DNA from: Populus alba
Lineage: Eukaryota; Streptophyta; Magnoliopsida; Malpighiales; Salicaceae
NCBI RefSeq assembly: GCF_005239225.2
Contig: NC_133288.1
Location: 10,546,169-10,610,168, forward strand
Direction: 5' to 3'
Length of the DNA stretch: 64,000 nt
Program-made: the position numbers and the translations under genes
In this document: positions 47,091-58,348 of the stretch, in pieces
Layout: each line of letters starts with the position of its first letter
Position numbering within the stretch: position 1 is the first letter of the stretch
The notes under the pieces: model-generated
What the model saw: only the letters and a program-made list of their open reading frames with translations
The model's database searches: none
Told to the model about the DNA's origin: nothing

Positions 47091-47739
47091 ATGGCAGGTT
47101 CCTCAAGCCATCATAAATATTTGTGTTTTCGGTGGATTCAGTCCTGGGAAAGAAAAAGAGTTTTTAGAATCAGCAAATCATCTTGGTTAGCTACCAGCTG
47201 AGAGAAAGATTCATTTAGTGTATGGGGGAGGCAGCCTTGGGTTAATTGGAGGTGTGTTAATGGCTGCATTTTTAGGAGGTAGTCAAGTTTTGGGGGTTGT
47301 CCCCAAAACTTTAGCAAATTAGGACATCATTAGAAAAACAATTTGAGAGAAACTATAAGTCCCTATAATGTCTGATCGACTGAATGTCATGTTTAACCAT
47401 GCTGATGCCTTCATTGCCTTACCAGGTGGTCTGGGCACATTGAAAGAGATCTTTCATATTTCCTCTTGGACCCAAATGCACATTCACCATAAACCTATCG
47501 GTTTGTTAAATGTTAATGGTTTCTATGATAAATTGTTGTCTTTTCTTGATTAAGCTATGGAACAGGAATTTCAAACATCTTCAGCACGACAAATCATAAT
47601 CTCTACTGCTACTACTCAACAATTGATTGACCAACTACAATCTTTCATCCCTGTCATTGATCCCTGCATGAGTCGCCTAAATTGGTCAACTAAGAACAGC
47701 CGTAAAAAGCTTAGATTAGATTTGAGCCTTCATTTGTGA
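47091..47739 (+). pseudogene. LOG-family cytokinin-activating enzyme, intronless pseudogene
   Basis: Encodes recognisable lysine-decarboxylase-like/LOG sequence: [67 protein letters not shown], the PGGLGTLKE nucleotide-binding signature (near 47420), then [22 protein letters not shown] enzymes release active cytokinin bases from riboside monophosphates. Five nonsense codons lie in that one frame: TAG 47188, TAG 47320, TGA 47344, TAA 47356 and TAA 47551. No frameshift is seen after the first about 40 bp, where the ATG is out of frame with the body. The coding parts are contiguous although plant LOG genes usually have several introns, so a processed copy is possible. A TATA-like motif upstream argues for an intronless parent instead. 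Confidence 0.8.
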
Positions 47740-47749
47740 AACCTTGTGT

Positions 47750-50584
47750 CTTTTTAGTAATAGTAGTAATAAATAGGACTTTGAGATGTAAGATTAATGA
47801 GAGGATTAAATAATTATAAAAAAAACAAATGTCAAGGTTAGAGGATCCACTAATGCTACTTCAAATAAGTATAGTATAAACTCTTATTACTCAACTGGAA
47901 ACCACACATAAAGGAGGTTCCAATCATATTATAAATTGTTAACATGATTACATTAATTATCTTATTTGAGTAATACCAATACTTGTAAATATTATCAGGT
48001 ATTCATGGTGATAGCTTATGTTAACAACAAATCAAGTTCTTTTCATAGCATAGGTATAGGTTATACCATATGGTTGGCTATGAAAGTACCAAGCATTTGT
48101 TGTACCAAGGTTTGTTTACACAAATCTAGATTAACCATTTAATGAGCAAGGTATTAAGAGTAAGCAAGATAATAAATATAAAACATATTAGTATCAAGCA
48201 TTAAAGTCCATGTTGAGTTTATACTATACTTATTCTTACATCATTAGTGTAACCTTTTCACCTTGACATAATAGATTTAGCTAAACATAAAGAAAGAAAG
48301 AAACATAAACAAACAAGAAAAGAACATAGTTATATAAGTAAAGGAAAGGAAAGGAAATGAAAAACATAAACAAGATATTAATATAACATAAAATAAAACT
48401 TAAACATTACAAAATACAAAGAAAGAGAGCAAGAGCATGATCTTGATCTGAGTACCAAGATGCCTAAATGCATGGCAAATGCCTCCTTTTATAGGCCAAA
48501 ATTTGAAACTATTTATTTGATAACTAATTGTTGAGTGGGTGGCCAACTCTTGACTTGGAGAAAATCCTTTTCTTCTTATCTAAATAAAACATGATTGCTA
48601 ACATCAGAACTGGAACCACCTGTACACATGAAATTTCTAGGAAATTTTATTATCTTTCTAGGGAAACAAATTAAGGTCATTTGGACTTTTAGAACTTGAG
48701 ATATAGGTTGAACACTGAACAGTGTTGGGGCTGCAAGACTGATTCAGACTTCTCCATTGTTGCTGTAATTTGGACTTGAAAACGGCCTTTTTAAATCTTG
48801 AACTCCACATGAAAGTTATAGGCCTATATCTTACCGAATCTGTCTAAAAAATAGATGTCATTTGGACATCTAGAACTCGAGATATGACTCAATTACCGAA
48901 CAATGTTCCTGTTTGGATTGCACCAACATCTCTTTTCTAAGTTTGGCCCTCTCCCTGTCCTTTCAATTTGAATACTTAAACTCATCAATCAATCCTTTCA
49001 TTTATGTGATAGGCATGCATTTAAGATGAACATTTACCATAAATTAAATGTATCTTATATTATTAGGTATGTTATTATAAAACATGCTTTAGTTAAGGGG
49101 TTATTGATACTTCAAGTGCAAAATGATGATATGAAACCTTGATAAAGATGCACTTTTGAGTACTAATCACAGCCCCAACTAGTTTATTACTAGTCCCTAG
49201 TAATCAAAATGTTAAAATAGAAAAATAATTTGCAAATTACACAAAGCAAGGCATTCATCATTCAATTTCCATTAATCTATCTAGATAAATAAACTCTCAT
49301 TAAATTTATATTTTTGCTTCATATTTCTTAAACAAGATATTAATAAACCTTCTTTTTATGTGTTCAACATATGAAAACATAGATGATGGGGGTTTTTGTT
49401 GGAAGAAAACAATATTATGTTCTAATGTTTAAGGTTAACTTTCTTAGGTTGAGATAATTATTTTATTATTATTATTTTCTTTTTCTCTTTATTTATTTAT
49501 TTATTTATTTATATACACATACAACTTAAAACACAATGCATCTTTAACCCATGTAACGAGTTTTCGGCTTATGACTCCCAAACCAGTTGGTCTTAGGGCA
49601 TTAGGTGTTGAAACACCCTTACAAGCTTAGTAACTCAGGTTGCAGATACTGATACGTAGATAGTGCAATGTTTGATTCCCTTAAGTTTTTCTCCTTATCC
49701 TATATAACAAGCTTTAGGCCAATAGCTTCCAAGTCAGTTGACTTTAGGGTATTAGGTGGTTAAAACACCCTTTTAGGCTTAATTGCTTAAGTTAGGGAGG
49801 CTACGAAACCAAACTTATCTATGTTTTTATTATCATCATTTTTTTTTTACAAATTATATACTATCCATTTCCCTTAGTTGTAACCTTTAACAAAAGAACA
49901 TAAATAATATAATAATCCAATATGCAACCCACAATCATATGTTAAAATGTGTGTGTGAAAATGAAGGTTTAAGAATACTTGTTAAATGAGTAGATGAGCA
50001 GGATCAAGTGATAACAATGTGAGAGTTTGTAAACCTGAATATTTCAAGAAGTATTCTGATAGACCTTGGTGATGATACTTACTAAGATGTGTCTCAAGAG
50101 TCAATAAAATTTCCTCCTTACTCTGCCATCCTAATAACAATTTTGTCAAATGGTTTTAATAATTGCAAAAACAATTCGTAAGTTAGTTTTTTTTTTTTGT
50201 CAACTACTTCCCTGGCAAGGGCACCAAAAACTTGACACGACCAAAAGATTGATGTCTTCTAAATGCAGGAGTGTCGAAGTAATAAATAACCCGGGAAGAC
50301 TAGGGTCGAACCACAAGGAGGTTAACTATATAAATTATAAATAATAACAACACAACAACAACAATAATAACAATAACAACAATAACAACAACAATAATAG
50401 TAATAGTAATAGTAATACTAATAATAATAGTAGTAGTAGTAGTAATGATAGTAATAATAAAGAGGATTTTGAGATGTAAGATTAATGTGAGGATTAAACA
50501 AGGATAAAAAAAAAAAAAAATGTCAAGGTTAGAGGATCACTAATGGTACTTTAAATAAGTATAGTATAAACTCTTATTACTCTT
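47750..50584 (-). mobile_element. Decayed non-autonomous Ty3-type LTR element
   Basis: Terminal direct repeats at 47773-47891 and 50466-50584 (TTTGAGATGTAAGATTAATG through AGTATAGTATAAACTCTTAT) look like LTR parts. On the minus strand GGTGCCCTTGCCAGGGAAG (about 50206-50224) resembles the TGGCGCCGTTGCCGGGGA-type primer site, and the LTR would start at TGACACGACC (50233). The 2.3-kb interior codes for nothing I recognise. It has a two-unit repeat of about 160 bp (49551-49650 and 49700-49800, sharing TTAGG.TTAGGTG.T.AAACACCCTT). The left LTR is truncated next to the LOG pseudogene. Confidence 0.45.
50340..50459 (+). repeat. Trinucleotide microsatellite (AAC/AAT/AGT)n
   Basis: A 120-bp run of AAC, AAT and AGT triplets inside the probable LTR. 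A short remnant sits at the same place in the other LTR (47757-47772). Confidence 0.9.
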
Positions 50585-50799
50585 ATTTGGGGTGCTAATA
50601 CTTTTTCTTTACGTAACTAGTCCCCATACCCGATCTCTGAGACCAGTTAGGGTTTCTAGTGACCAAAATACTAGGTGGCGACTCCCATTCCATTTTTCCA
50701 CTAATAAAAGACAAGAATTCCTTATCTCCCCACATTTGCCGTATTAGATAAATTATGAGGGTGGATGTTTCTTCGCCGCGATGCCGCAAACGTGCGACA
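50585..50799 (-). mobile_element. Ogre/Tat-like LTR fragment, 5' end
   Basis: On the minus strand it starts TGTCGCACGTTTGCGG and continues into GGGAGTCGCCACCTAGTATT, TGGTCACTAGAAACCCTAAC and GGTATGGGGACTAGTTACG. This is the same leading segment as in the LTRs at 41753 and 59744. Cut off at 50585, exactly where the neighbouring LTR repeat ends. Confidence 0.65.
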
Positions 50800-50825
50800 A
50801 AGTTATTGTCATTTTAATTATTATC

Positions 50826-50899
50826 TATAATTAAAACTGATCAGCCTTTTCACTATCTGTGCAATCCACACTAAAAAAGGCTGATCAATTTTAGTTATA
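50826..50899. repeat. Foldback hairpin, 74 bp
   Basis: TATAATTAAAACTGATCAGC on the left pairs with GCTGATCAATTTTAGTTATA on the right, with an ATTGCACA-type loop. Related in sequence (reverse-complemented) to the hairpin at 51301-51379. Confidence 0.8.
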
Positions 50900-51300
50900 A
50901 GGTTTTTTTTTTGTTTTTTTTCTGTTTCATTAATCCTTTTTTTCTTTAGTTTGTTAATATTAAATTTTTTTTCTATTTAGTTATCATACTTTTATGACTT
51001 AGATCTCAGGTTTGACGGGTTTACCTAATTTGATAGGTTAACCCCGTTTATTCATATTTTTTTCTTTTACATAATTAGTTTTTTTTTCTTCCGATAGTTT
51101 TTTTTTTCATTTTAATTAATTTTTTTGTTTAATTTAGCTTGTTAATATTAATTTGTTTTCTTATTTAGTTATCACACTCTCATGACATAAATCTCAGGTA
51201 AGACGAGTTAACCTAGTTTGGCTGGTTAACATAGTTGATTAATATTTGTTTTTCTTCATTAGTTTTTTTTTTTTTCAATTTCATCTTTTAATATAGTAAC

Positions 51301-51379
51301 TATAACTAAAAGATGTCAACCTTTTACTATGGATTGCACTGTGTAAATCCACAGTGAAACACAGATGCTTTTAGTTATA
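51301..51379. repeat. Foldback hairpin, 79 bp
   Basis: Ends TATAACTAAAAG and CTTTTAGTTATA are perfectly inverted; the interior has GGATTGCACTGTGTAAATCC. Followed at once by a T-rich tract. Confidence 0.8.
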
Positions 51380-51683
51380 GGTTTGTTTTTTTTTTTTTTG
51401 CCTTTTTCTTTGTTTTTTTTCTTTTAAATTAATCTTTTTTTTGTTTAATTTACTTCGCTAATATTTTTTTTTCTATATATTTATCACACTCTTATGACAA
51501 GGATTTCAGGTTTGACGAGTTAACTCGGTTGATTTAGATTTTTTTTTCCTTTTTTTAGGTAGTTTTTTTTTTCAATTTCATCTTTTTAATATCAATTTAA
51601 TTGAGAATTAAACTTCGTGATTTATTTTGTTTACTTTTCATTAGATTATTGATTTTATAAGGTATTTTTACTGTACCCCTCCT

Positions 51684-51716
51684 CGCAAAGCACTATTCAT
51701 TGGAATAGTGTTTTGC
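51684..51716. repeat. Short hairpin before a T-rich tract
   Basis: GCAAAGCACTATTC and GAATAGTGTTTTGC are inverted around ATTG. Third example of a hairpin placed directly before a T-rich tract in this array. Confidence 0.7.
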
Positions 51717-52119
51717 TTTATTGTTTTTTTTTCTTTGTTTTTTCCTTTTCAATTAACCTTTTTTTTTTTAATTTCATTCTATAATATTAATTTTTTTAGT
51801 ATTTAGTTATAATATTTCATGACATGATCTTTTAACAAGACCCACGTCCAAAGCTCTAAGACCTAGCGTTGTAGGTAGACTCACGTAAACTTGGGTTATG
51901 CAAGTTTAATATTATTATTATTATTAAAAAATATTATTATTGGTATTATAATTAATATTATAAATATTATTTTTGGGCCAAACGTTGCGGCCAAACCCAA
52001 GGTTGTTGAGTTTAGCTTTGTAGATAACCTAACACTCTTGGATCTTAACTTTTTTTTTTTATATATATATATATTTTTTTGTGCAGAAAAAAAAAATAGG
52101 GAAGGGGAGAGGGCTAGGT

Positions 52120-52437
52120 CATATATTAAATATTACCGATGGATTTACCAACATAATTTTTTTGTCTATCAATACATCGGCAATTTTATCGGTATAAGTG
52201 ACATGTCACTGTATAGCTTGACTATTTGAATCTAACAATAGTTTTGTCGGTAACAATGTCTATAAAAACTTACATGTCATCGTACTGTTTTTTTTTTTTT
52301 TTTAATTTCTTCTATTCCAACTAGGATTTCTTTGGTACATACCGATGACATATTTTCATCGGTAAATACCAACGGAGTTAGTGATAGAAAAATTTTGGTC
52401 CATGTTTCTAGTTGTATTCATAGATTTTGTGGTAGTG
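52120..52437 (+). mobile_element. CACTA (En/Spm)-type transposon 3' end
   Basis: Ends TTGTGGTAGTG (the inverse of CACTACCACAA) followed by TTA. Subterminal repeats of the ACCGATG / ATCGGTA type occur in both orientations, as in plant CACTA elements. No left end or transposase found. Confidence 0.5.
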
Positions 52438-52787
52438 TTAATGCTATTGGTTTAAATTATGCTGAAAAATAATTATAAATTTTGGATGACTGGTTTACAA
52501 GTAAGTAAAGTTTAATGTAAAGCTGAATAATTTGTTTTTTTTTAATTTTTAAATCTTTAAATCAAAATTATAGAATTATCCTAAATTAAGATTTATAAGA
52601 AAAAAATGATGGCATTTAAATATAACATATATAGAAATAATAAATATAGAACTTATGTTAAAAGTCAAAGAGTTAAAGGAGATATTAATATTTAAATGAA
52701 TTAAAAAAGAAAATTCTTCAATTAGGATAAGATTCTTACAGTATGTATTTTAAATATTAATATAATTCACATTGCTACCACTGATAC
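52438..52787. other. AT-rich DNA, no gene
   Basis: Left flank of the copia insertion. Nothing recognised. Confidence 0.4.
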
Positions 52788-53028
52788 TGTTAGGAACAGA
52801 ACAATAAAGCTATGTAATTAAGAAACTGGATGAATGACTGTGTTATTGATAAAAAGCTTTGGCTATTATATAGCCTTACAACAGAAACTGAAAGCCAGAA
52901 AATCAGCCCACTAACTGCACTAACAGAAAGTGGTAACATGCATAAAGAAATGGTCTAACAAAGAAAAAGTCTTCCTACATAGTAGGAGCTTTATTTGCAA
53001 TGGATACGTAACAAAACAATCTTATCAA
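52788..53028 (-). repeat. 3' LTR of the copia element
   Basis: 241 bp, TGATAAGATTG to TCCTAACA on the minus strand; the fuller of the two LTRs. Confidence 0.95.
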
Positions 53029-53059
53029 TCCCTCCCTGAAACTTACTGTCATCAAACAG

Positions 53060-56000
53060 TTAGTTTATGACCTCACATACTCCCATTAAGCTTCGAAGCC
53101 TCTGAAAGACATCAACCTTTAATGGTTTGGTCATTATATCTGCCACCTGATCTTTGCTCCCACAATGAATTAGCGCAATCGAACCTTCCTTTGTGAGATT
53201 TCTTAGAAAATGATATCGTACATCAATGTGCTTACTTCGACCATGCATCACAGGATTCTTTGACAATTTAATGGTTGAACTGTTATCACATCTGATTAGA
53301 GTACAAGTCTCATTACTGTACTCAAACTCCCTTAGCACTCTTTTCATCCATATAGCTTGACAAGCACATATTGCAGCTGCTATAAATTCTGCTTCAGTAG
53401 TAGACAAAGTAACGATAGGTTGCTTCTTCGAGCTCCATGTTACAGCACCTGAACTCAGCAAAAACACATATCCACTTGTGCTTTTTCTATCTTCCACATC
53501 TCCTGCATAATCACTATCTGTGAAAGCAAAAAGTCCATCATCTCCACCTTTCTTGTAATGAATACCATAGTTCACCGTCCCTTTTAAATATCGAAGAGCT
53601 CTTTTTGCAACCTGTAGATGAAGTTCGGTTGGTTTTGCCATAAATCTGCTTATGAGACTGGTGACAAACATCATGTCTGGTCTTGTGGCAGTGAGATACA
53701 TCAGGCTTCCCACTAATTGCTTATAGAATGTCTCATCCACTGTAATTCCATCCTCATCCTTATTTATCTTAAAACCTGGAACAATCGGAGTACTCACCTC
53801 ATTGCTATCCAGCATTCCAAATCTCTTCAAAATCTCCAGAGCATATTTTTTTTGATATATGAAAATACCATCTGTTCTTTGAAGTACTTCAATGCCAAGA
53901 AAAAATCTCATGCATCCCAAATCAGTCATATCAAACTCTCTCAACATGGATTTTTTAAAATCACACATCAAATCTTTATCATCACCAGTAAAAATTAAAT
54001 CATCAACGTAAATACTTACAATGATGATTTTTCCTGCTCCATTCTTCTTTGTGAACAATGTTTGCTCACTGTCGCACTTCTGAAAACCCTCCTTGATAAA
54101 GTGTGCCTCAATTCGACTAAACCAAGCTCGTGGAGCCTATTTTAATCCATACAATGCTTTATGTAGTTTGTAGACCAAATGTTCCTTACCTTTCATCTCA
54201 TAGCCTCTTGGTTGCTCAGTGTAAACTTCTTCATTCAATTCTCCATAAAGAAATGCTGACTTGACGTCTAACTGGAAAATCCTCCAATTCTTTTGTGCTG
54301 CCAACGCAATGATCATCCTTACGGTGTCCATCCTTGCCACTGGTGCAAAAACCTCTGTGTAATCTATGCCATGCTTTTGTGAGTAGCCTTTAGCTACTAA
54401 GCGTGCTTTGTGTTTATCAACCTCTCCATGTTCATTGTATTTGGTCTTGTACACCCATTTGACGCCAATTGTTTTTACTCCAGTAGGTAATTCACTCAAG
54501 GACCATGTTTTATTCTTCTCAATGGAACGAATTTCACTGTCCATAGCTTGCCTCCATTTCTCATCTCTCACTGCTTCTTCAAAATAAATAGGATCACCTG
54601 TTGAAACATTTTGAACCATGTATGCCTCATCTTCTGTCAGCTCATCTGCAGTAACATAGTCACTTAAATAAGAAGGGGGACGTCTTACTCTTCGTTCATA
54701 AACCCTCCCTGCATGCTCATCAACAAAAACATTAGGAGTTCTCTCACTCTCACAGCCCTGCGTATCACAACCAACATTAGGATTTCTCTCACTCTCACAG
54801 CCCTGCCGTGATACACTACTCTCTCCCCATGTTTTTGTGTGTGTTCTCTCATTTTCATTTCTTTCTCCCGGTGCATCACAGCCTTGTGATACACTACTCT
54901 CTCCCCGTGTTTCTGTGTTTCTTCTCTCAGTATCATTTTCTTCTCCCCCCCGTGTTACTCTTATTGCATTCTCTTCATTTTGTCTACTGTCTCCATTTTC
55001 ATTTACCCTATCATCTCCCTCACTATCGTCTCCCTCACTGTCATGTTCGGCAGTGTCTCCCCACTCTAAATCTAATAAGATTTGTCCCTCATAACTCACA
55101 TCCCAATCCCACTGTTTATCTTCCTAAAAAATAACATCCCTGCTCACAACTATTTTCTTAGCTATAGGATCAAATAATCTATATCCTTTGGACTCATCAC
55201 TAACTCCCAATAGAACACAAGGAAAACTTTTATCATCTAATTTACCTCGTTTAACATCTGGTATATGAACATGGGCGAGGCATCCGAAAATACAAAAATG
55301 CTCAACAGAAGGTTTTTGTCCACTCCATGCCTCTTGCGGTGTAACATTCTTCATTGCCAAAGTAGGACATCTATTCAGAACATAGAATGTCCAATTCACC
55401 GCTTCTGGCCAGAATGTTTTGGGAAGTTGCTTATCAGACAGCATAGACCGAACCATATTCATCACAGTTCTATTTTTCCTTTCGGCCACCCCGTTTTGCT
55501 GTGGTGTGTAAGCAGTGGTTAACTGCCTCTTGATGCCATTTGCTTTACAAAAGTCAGTGAATTCAGTTGAAGTGAATTCTCCCCCTCTATCTGTCCGTAA
55601 ACATTTGATATTGAATGCTTTCTCTTTTTCAACCAGTTTTTTGAAAAACTGGAAACAAAGCAGCGCCTCACTCTTTGCTGTCAACAAGTATACCCATGAT
55701 TTACGACTAAAATCATCAATAAAATATAAAATATACCTCTTTCCACTGTTTGAAATAGGAGAAATCGGCCCACATATGTCAGCATGAATAAGTTCCAAAG
55801 GCTGACTTGCTCTCCACGTACTCTTTGCTGGAATGATACCTCGATGTTGTTTGCCATGAATGCAGTTTATACACGTGGTGTCTGAGACTTGAAACTGAGG
55901 AAGTCCATGAACCATCCCTTTGTGCTGCAAAGCTTTCAATCCCTTGTAACTCAGGTGACCATATCGTCGATGCCAAAGATGGAAAAGGTCAGGTGAACTT

Positions 56001-57280
56001 GTATAAAAACAACCTTCTGATGGAGCAGTCAAAGATACTGGAGTGTGTGATAGCAGTATAAACATTCTGTTTATACTCATCTCTGTCTGAATAATCAGAC
56101 CTTTAACTGGATGATATATTTTACAGACTCCTCCTTGAATTAAAATAGCCAAGCCTCGTTCTTGAAGTTGTCCTATGCTCAAAAGATTGTTTTTGAGCTC
56201 TGGAACATAATATACTTCATGGACAACATGACTGATTCCATTTAAAAACAGCTTAATACTCCCCTTGCCAATCACGTTCATGCGACTATTGTTTCCCAAT
56301 TTAACTGAATGAACAAAACTCTCATTCAAAGTTGTGAACATACCTTTATTGCCACACATATGGTTGGAACATCCTGAGTCAAGAAACCAAGCATCAATTT
56401 GTTGGGTGTCAGGTGACTCAAGATATGACATTAACAGCATATCACATTCTTCATTCACTTCTGCATAATTTGCTTCTTTATCCCATTTTGGACATTCATA
56501 CTGGAAATGTCCAAGATTATGACATTTATAACATTCCACAGTAGCTTTGTTGAATGCTGCTCCTCCTCTTCCACGTCCTCTTCCTCTGAAAGAATTTCTT
56601 CCACGTCCTCTGCCCCAAATTCTGTCATCAGTTGTCACTTTTAGAGCCTGCTCCACACCATTGCCTCTGTGAAATTTCTTTTCATGTACAGTAAGTGAAC
56701 TTTGAAGTTCATCAATGGTGATGGTATCCAAGTTCCTAGATTCCTCAATAGAACAGACAATATAATTAAATTTGTCTGTGAGGGATCGTAGGATTTTTTC
56801 ACATATTGTGATATCAGTCATGATCTCCCCATAGACTCGCATTTTATTTGCTACTGTCATCACTCTAGCAAAATAATTTGTGATTGTTTCACCAACCTTC
56901 ATTTCAAGAACTTCAAAATCTCTTCGCAGGGCTTGAAGAGTGGAACGTTTTACTCTAGCATTCCCTTCATATTTGGTCTTCATAGAATCCCATATCTTCT
57001 TGGAGGTATCTTTGTCCAGAATTATCTCCAGGATACTTCTATCGATTGCTTGGAAAAGATAGTTTTTGGCCTTGAGATCTTTGAGCTTTACTGCATCTAG
57101 CTCTCGCTGTCGTCCTTCTGATAATGGTTGCTCTCCATGTGCTGGTTCTTCATAACCAGTTTCAATTAGACTCCAGTATTCCTTGCTGCGAAGGAAATTC
57201 TCCATGAGCATGCTCCAATGGTCATAATGACCATCAAAACGTGGGATGGAAGGTTGCACAAAATGGCCTTCAGAAGTCAT
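53060..57280 (-). pseudogene. Copia gag-pol polyprotein with two amber codons
   Basis: One uninterrupted frame of 1407 codons except TAG at codon 719 (55124-55126) and TAG at codon 1048 (54137-54139). Domains in order: copia gag (from about residue 20), zinc knuckle CYKCHNLGHFQYEC (about 248-261), protease DSGCSNHMC (about 300), pre-integrase LWHRRYGHLSYKGL, integrase core (HADICGPI about 502, RTDRGGEF about 560, AERKNRT), an acidic repeat-rich linker (about 740-860), reverse transcriptase (WVYKTKYNEHG; YVDDLIFTGDD about 1090), and RNase H (FTDSDYAG about 1256, STTEAEF about 1293). The first stop lies just after integrase and the second within RT. No frameshift. The linker contains local repeats of an ESSVS/QGCESER phrase. 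Confidence 0.95.
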
Positions 57281-57384
57281 CGTCCTCTCTCAATCTCTCT
57301 GTGTTTGAAAAAAAAGTCACTCAAATCACTCAAAAAGCTGCGGCTTTTATTTTCTCAGTCCTAGTGGGGGCTCTGATACCAGTT

Positions 57385-57579
57385 TGTTAGGAACAGAACA
57401 ATAAAGCTATGTAATTAAGAAACTGGATGAATGACTGTGTTATTGATAAAAAGCTTTGGGTATTATATAGCCTTACAACAGAAACTGAAAGCCAGAAAGA
57501 AATGGTCTAACAAAGAAAAAGTCTTCCTACATAGTAGGAGCTTTATTTGCAACGGATACGTAACAAAACAATCTTATCA
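57385..57579 (-). repeat. 5' LTR of the copia element
   Basis: 195 bp; lacks an internal stretch of about 46 bp present in the 3' LTR, with short AGAAA homology at the gap edges. Confidence 0.95.
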
Positions 57580-57584
57580 GATAC

Positions 57585-57959
57585 AGTATAAACCACCGAA
57601 CAGTCAAAGAAAGAATATGATTAATAAAATAATATATTAAAAAGCTGAGAACTAAAATTGTTGGCCATTATCCCGTGGGTAGCACTTCCAGAAATACTCA
57701 AAGGCCTGGACCTAACCTTGAGCTACGACGAGGTTTGAAAATAGTTTTCGACCACCATGATTGACTAGTTGCGTAATTGCCCCAAACACAGATAAACTTC
57801 CATATATTTTGCCTGGAAAATGCCATGATTGACTATCGCGAGGCATGTTATTAATTATCTTATATAAACCGTTTTTAGAGATTTTTAATTGCATCGAATC
57901 AGATTTTCATCTTACAACGTTTCAAGGGAAGCCCCTTCTATGTCTCAGAAATCTTACGA
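57585..57959. other. Unique intergenic DNA between copia insertion and R3
   Basis: No recognisable gene. A minus-strand open frame of 60 codons (57712-57894) has no domain that I know. Confidence 0.4.
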
Positions 57960-58269
57960 ACGGAAACTTAAATTATGATTCATGACAAACCTTCAATTAA
58001 ACAACTATACTAGCAAGCCTAATCATTGATTTAAATTTTGAAGGTAGTACTGAACAAATATAATAGAAGAAAATGATAACATCTCAACATGAAAATGAAA
58101 AGAAAAAAAATTGATCTGAGTTTTGTTTCTTTTTTGCTGAAAACATGGACCAGTCCACCAAGTTTGAATATAATTAAATTGTTTTAGTAATACTAAAACG
58201 TTTGACAAGTCCACCAAGTTATCCTCTTCCTTAAGCAAATTAAGGCAATTCAATATTCCAGCAAGTTTG

Positions 58270-58278
58270 TATATAAAA
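58270..58278 (+). promoter_or_regulatory. TATA box of the R3 glycine-rich gene
   Basis: TATATAAAA, 71 bp upstream of the ATG, same context as in R2. Confidence 0.55.
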
Positions 58279-58348
58279 TGGTCTTAGTAACAAGATATTA
58301 GAGCTATAGCAAGCCTTGTGTTAGGAGCATATATCTTAGGAAATTAAG

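Larger units (their letters stand above)
50900..52100 (+). repeat. T-rich array related to the 31-33.5 kb Helitron-like element
   Basis: Contains at least four units with TTTAGTTATCA.ACT, ATGAC and AGGTTTGACG..GTTAACC words, then a 3' block (51830-52040) homologous to 33260-33440. That block shares GACCCACGTCCAA.GCT and AATATTATAAATATTA and a GGCCAAACGTTGCGGCC-type phrase. The hairpin/CTAG terminus of the 33.5-kb element is absent here. Confidence 0.6.
52788..57579 (-). mobile_element. Complete Ty1/copia LTR retrotransposon
   Basis: Oriented right to left. A GATAC target duplication lies on both sides (52783-52787 and 57580-57584). The 5' LTR is 57385-57579 (195 bp) and the 3' LTR 52788-53028 (241 bp). 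They differ by two substitutions I can see and one 46-bp gap. PBS TGGTATCAGAGCC (57369-57381) fits initiator tRNA-Met and lies 3 nt from the LTR. Polypurine tract AGGGAGGGA-type at 53029-53040 abuts the 3' LTR. A TATA-like CTATATAATA lies in the LTR (57461-57470). The near-identical LTRs suggest recent insertion. Confidence 0.95.

Noticed and set aside
53717..55522. Plus-strand open frames across the copia element
   Set aside because: Shadows of the minus-strand polyprotein.
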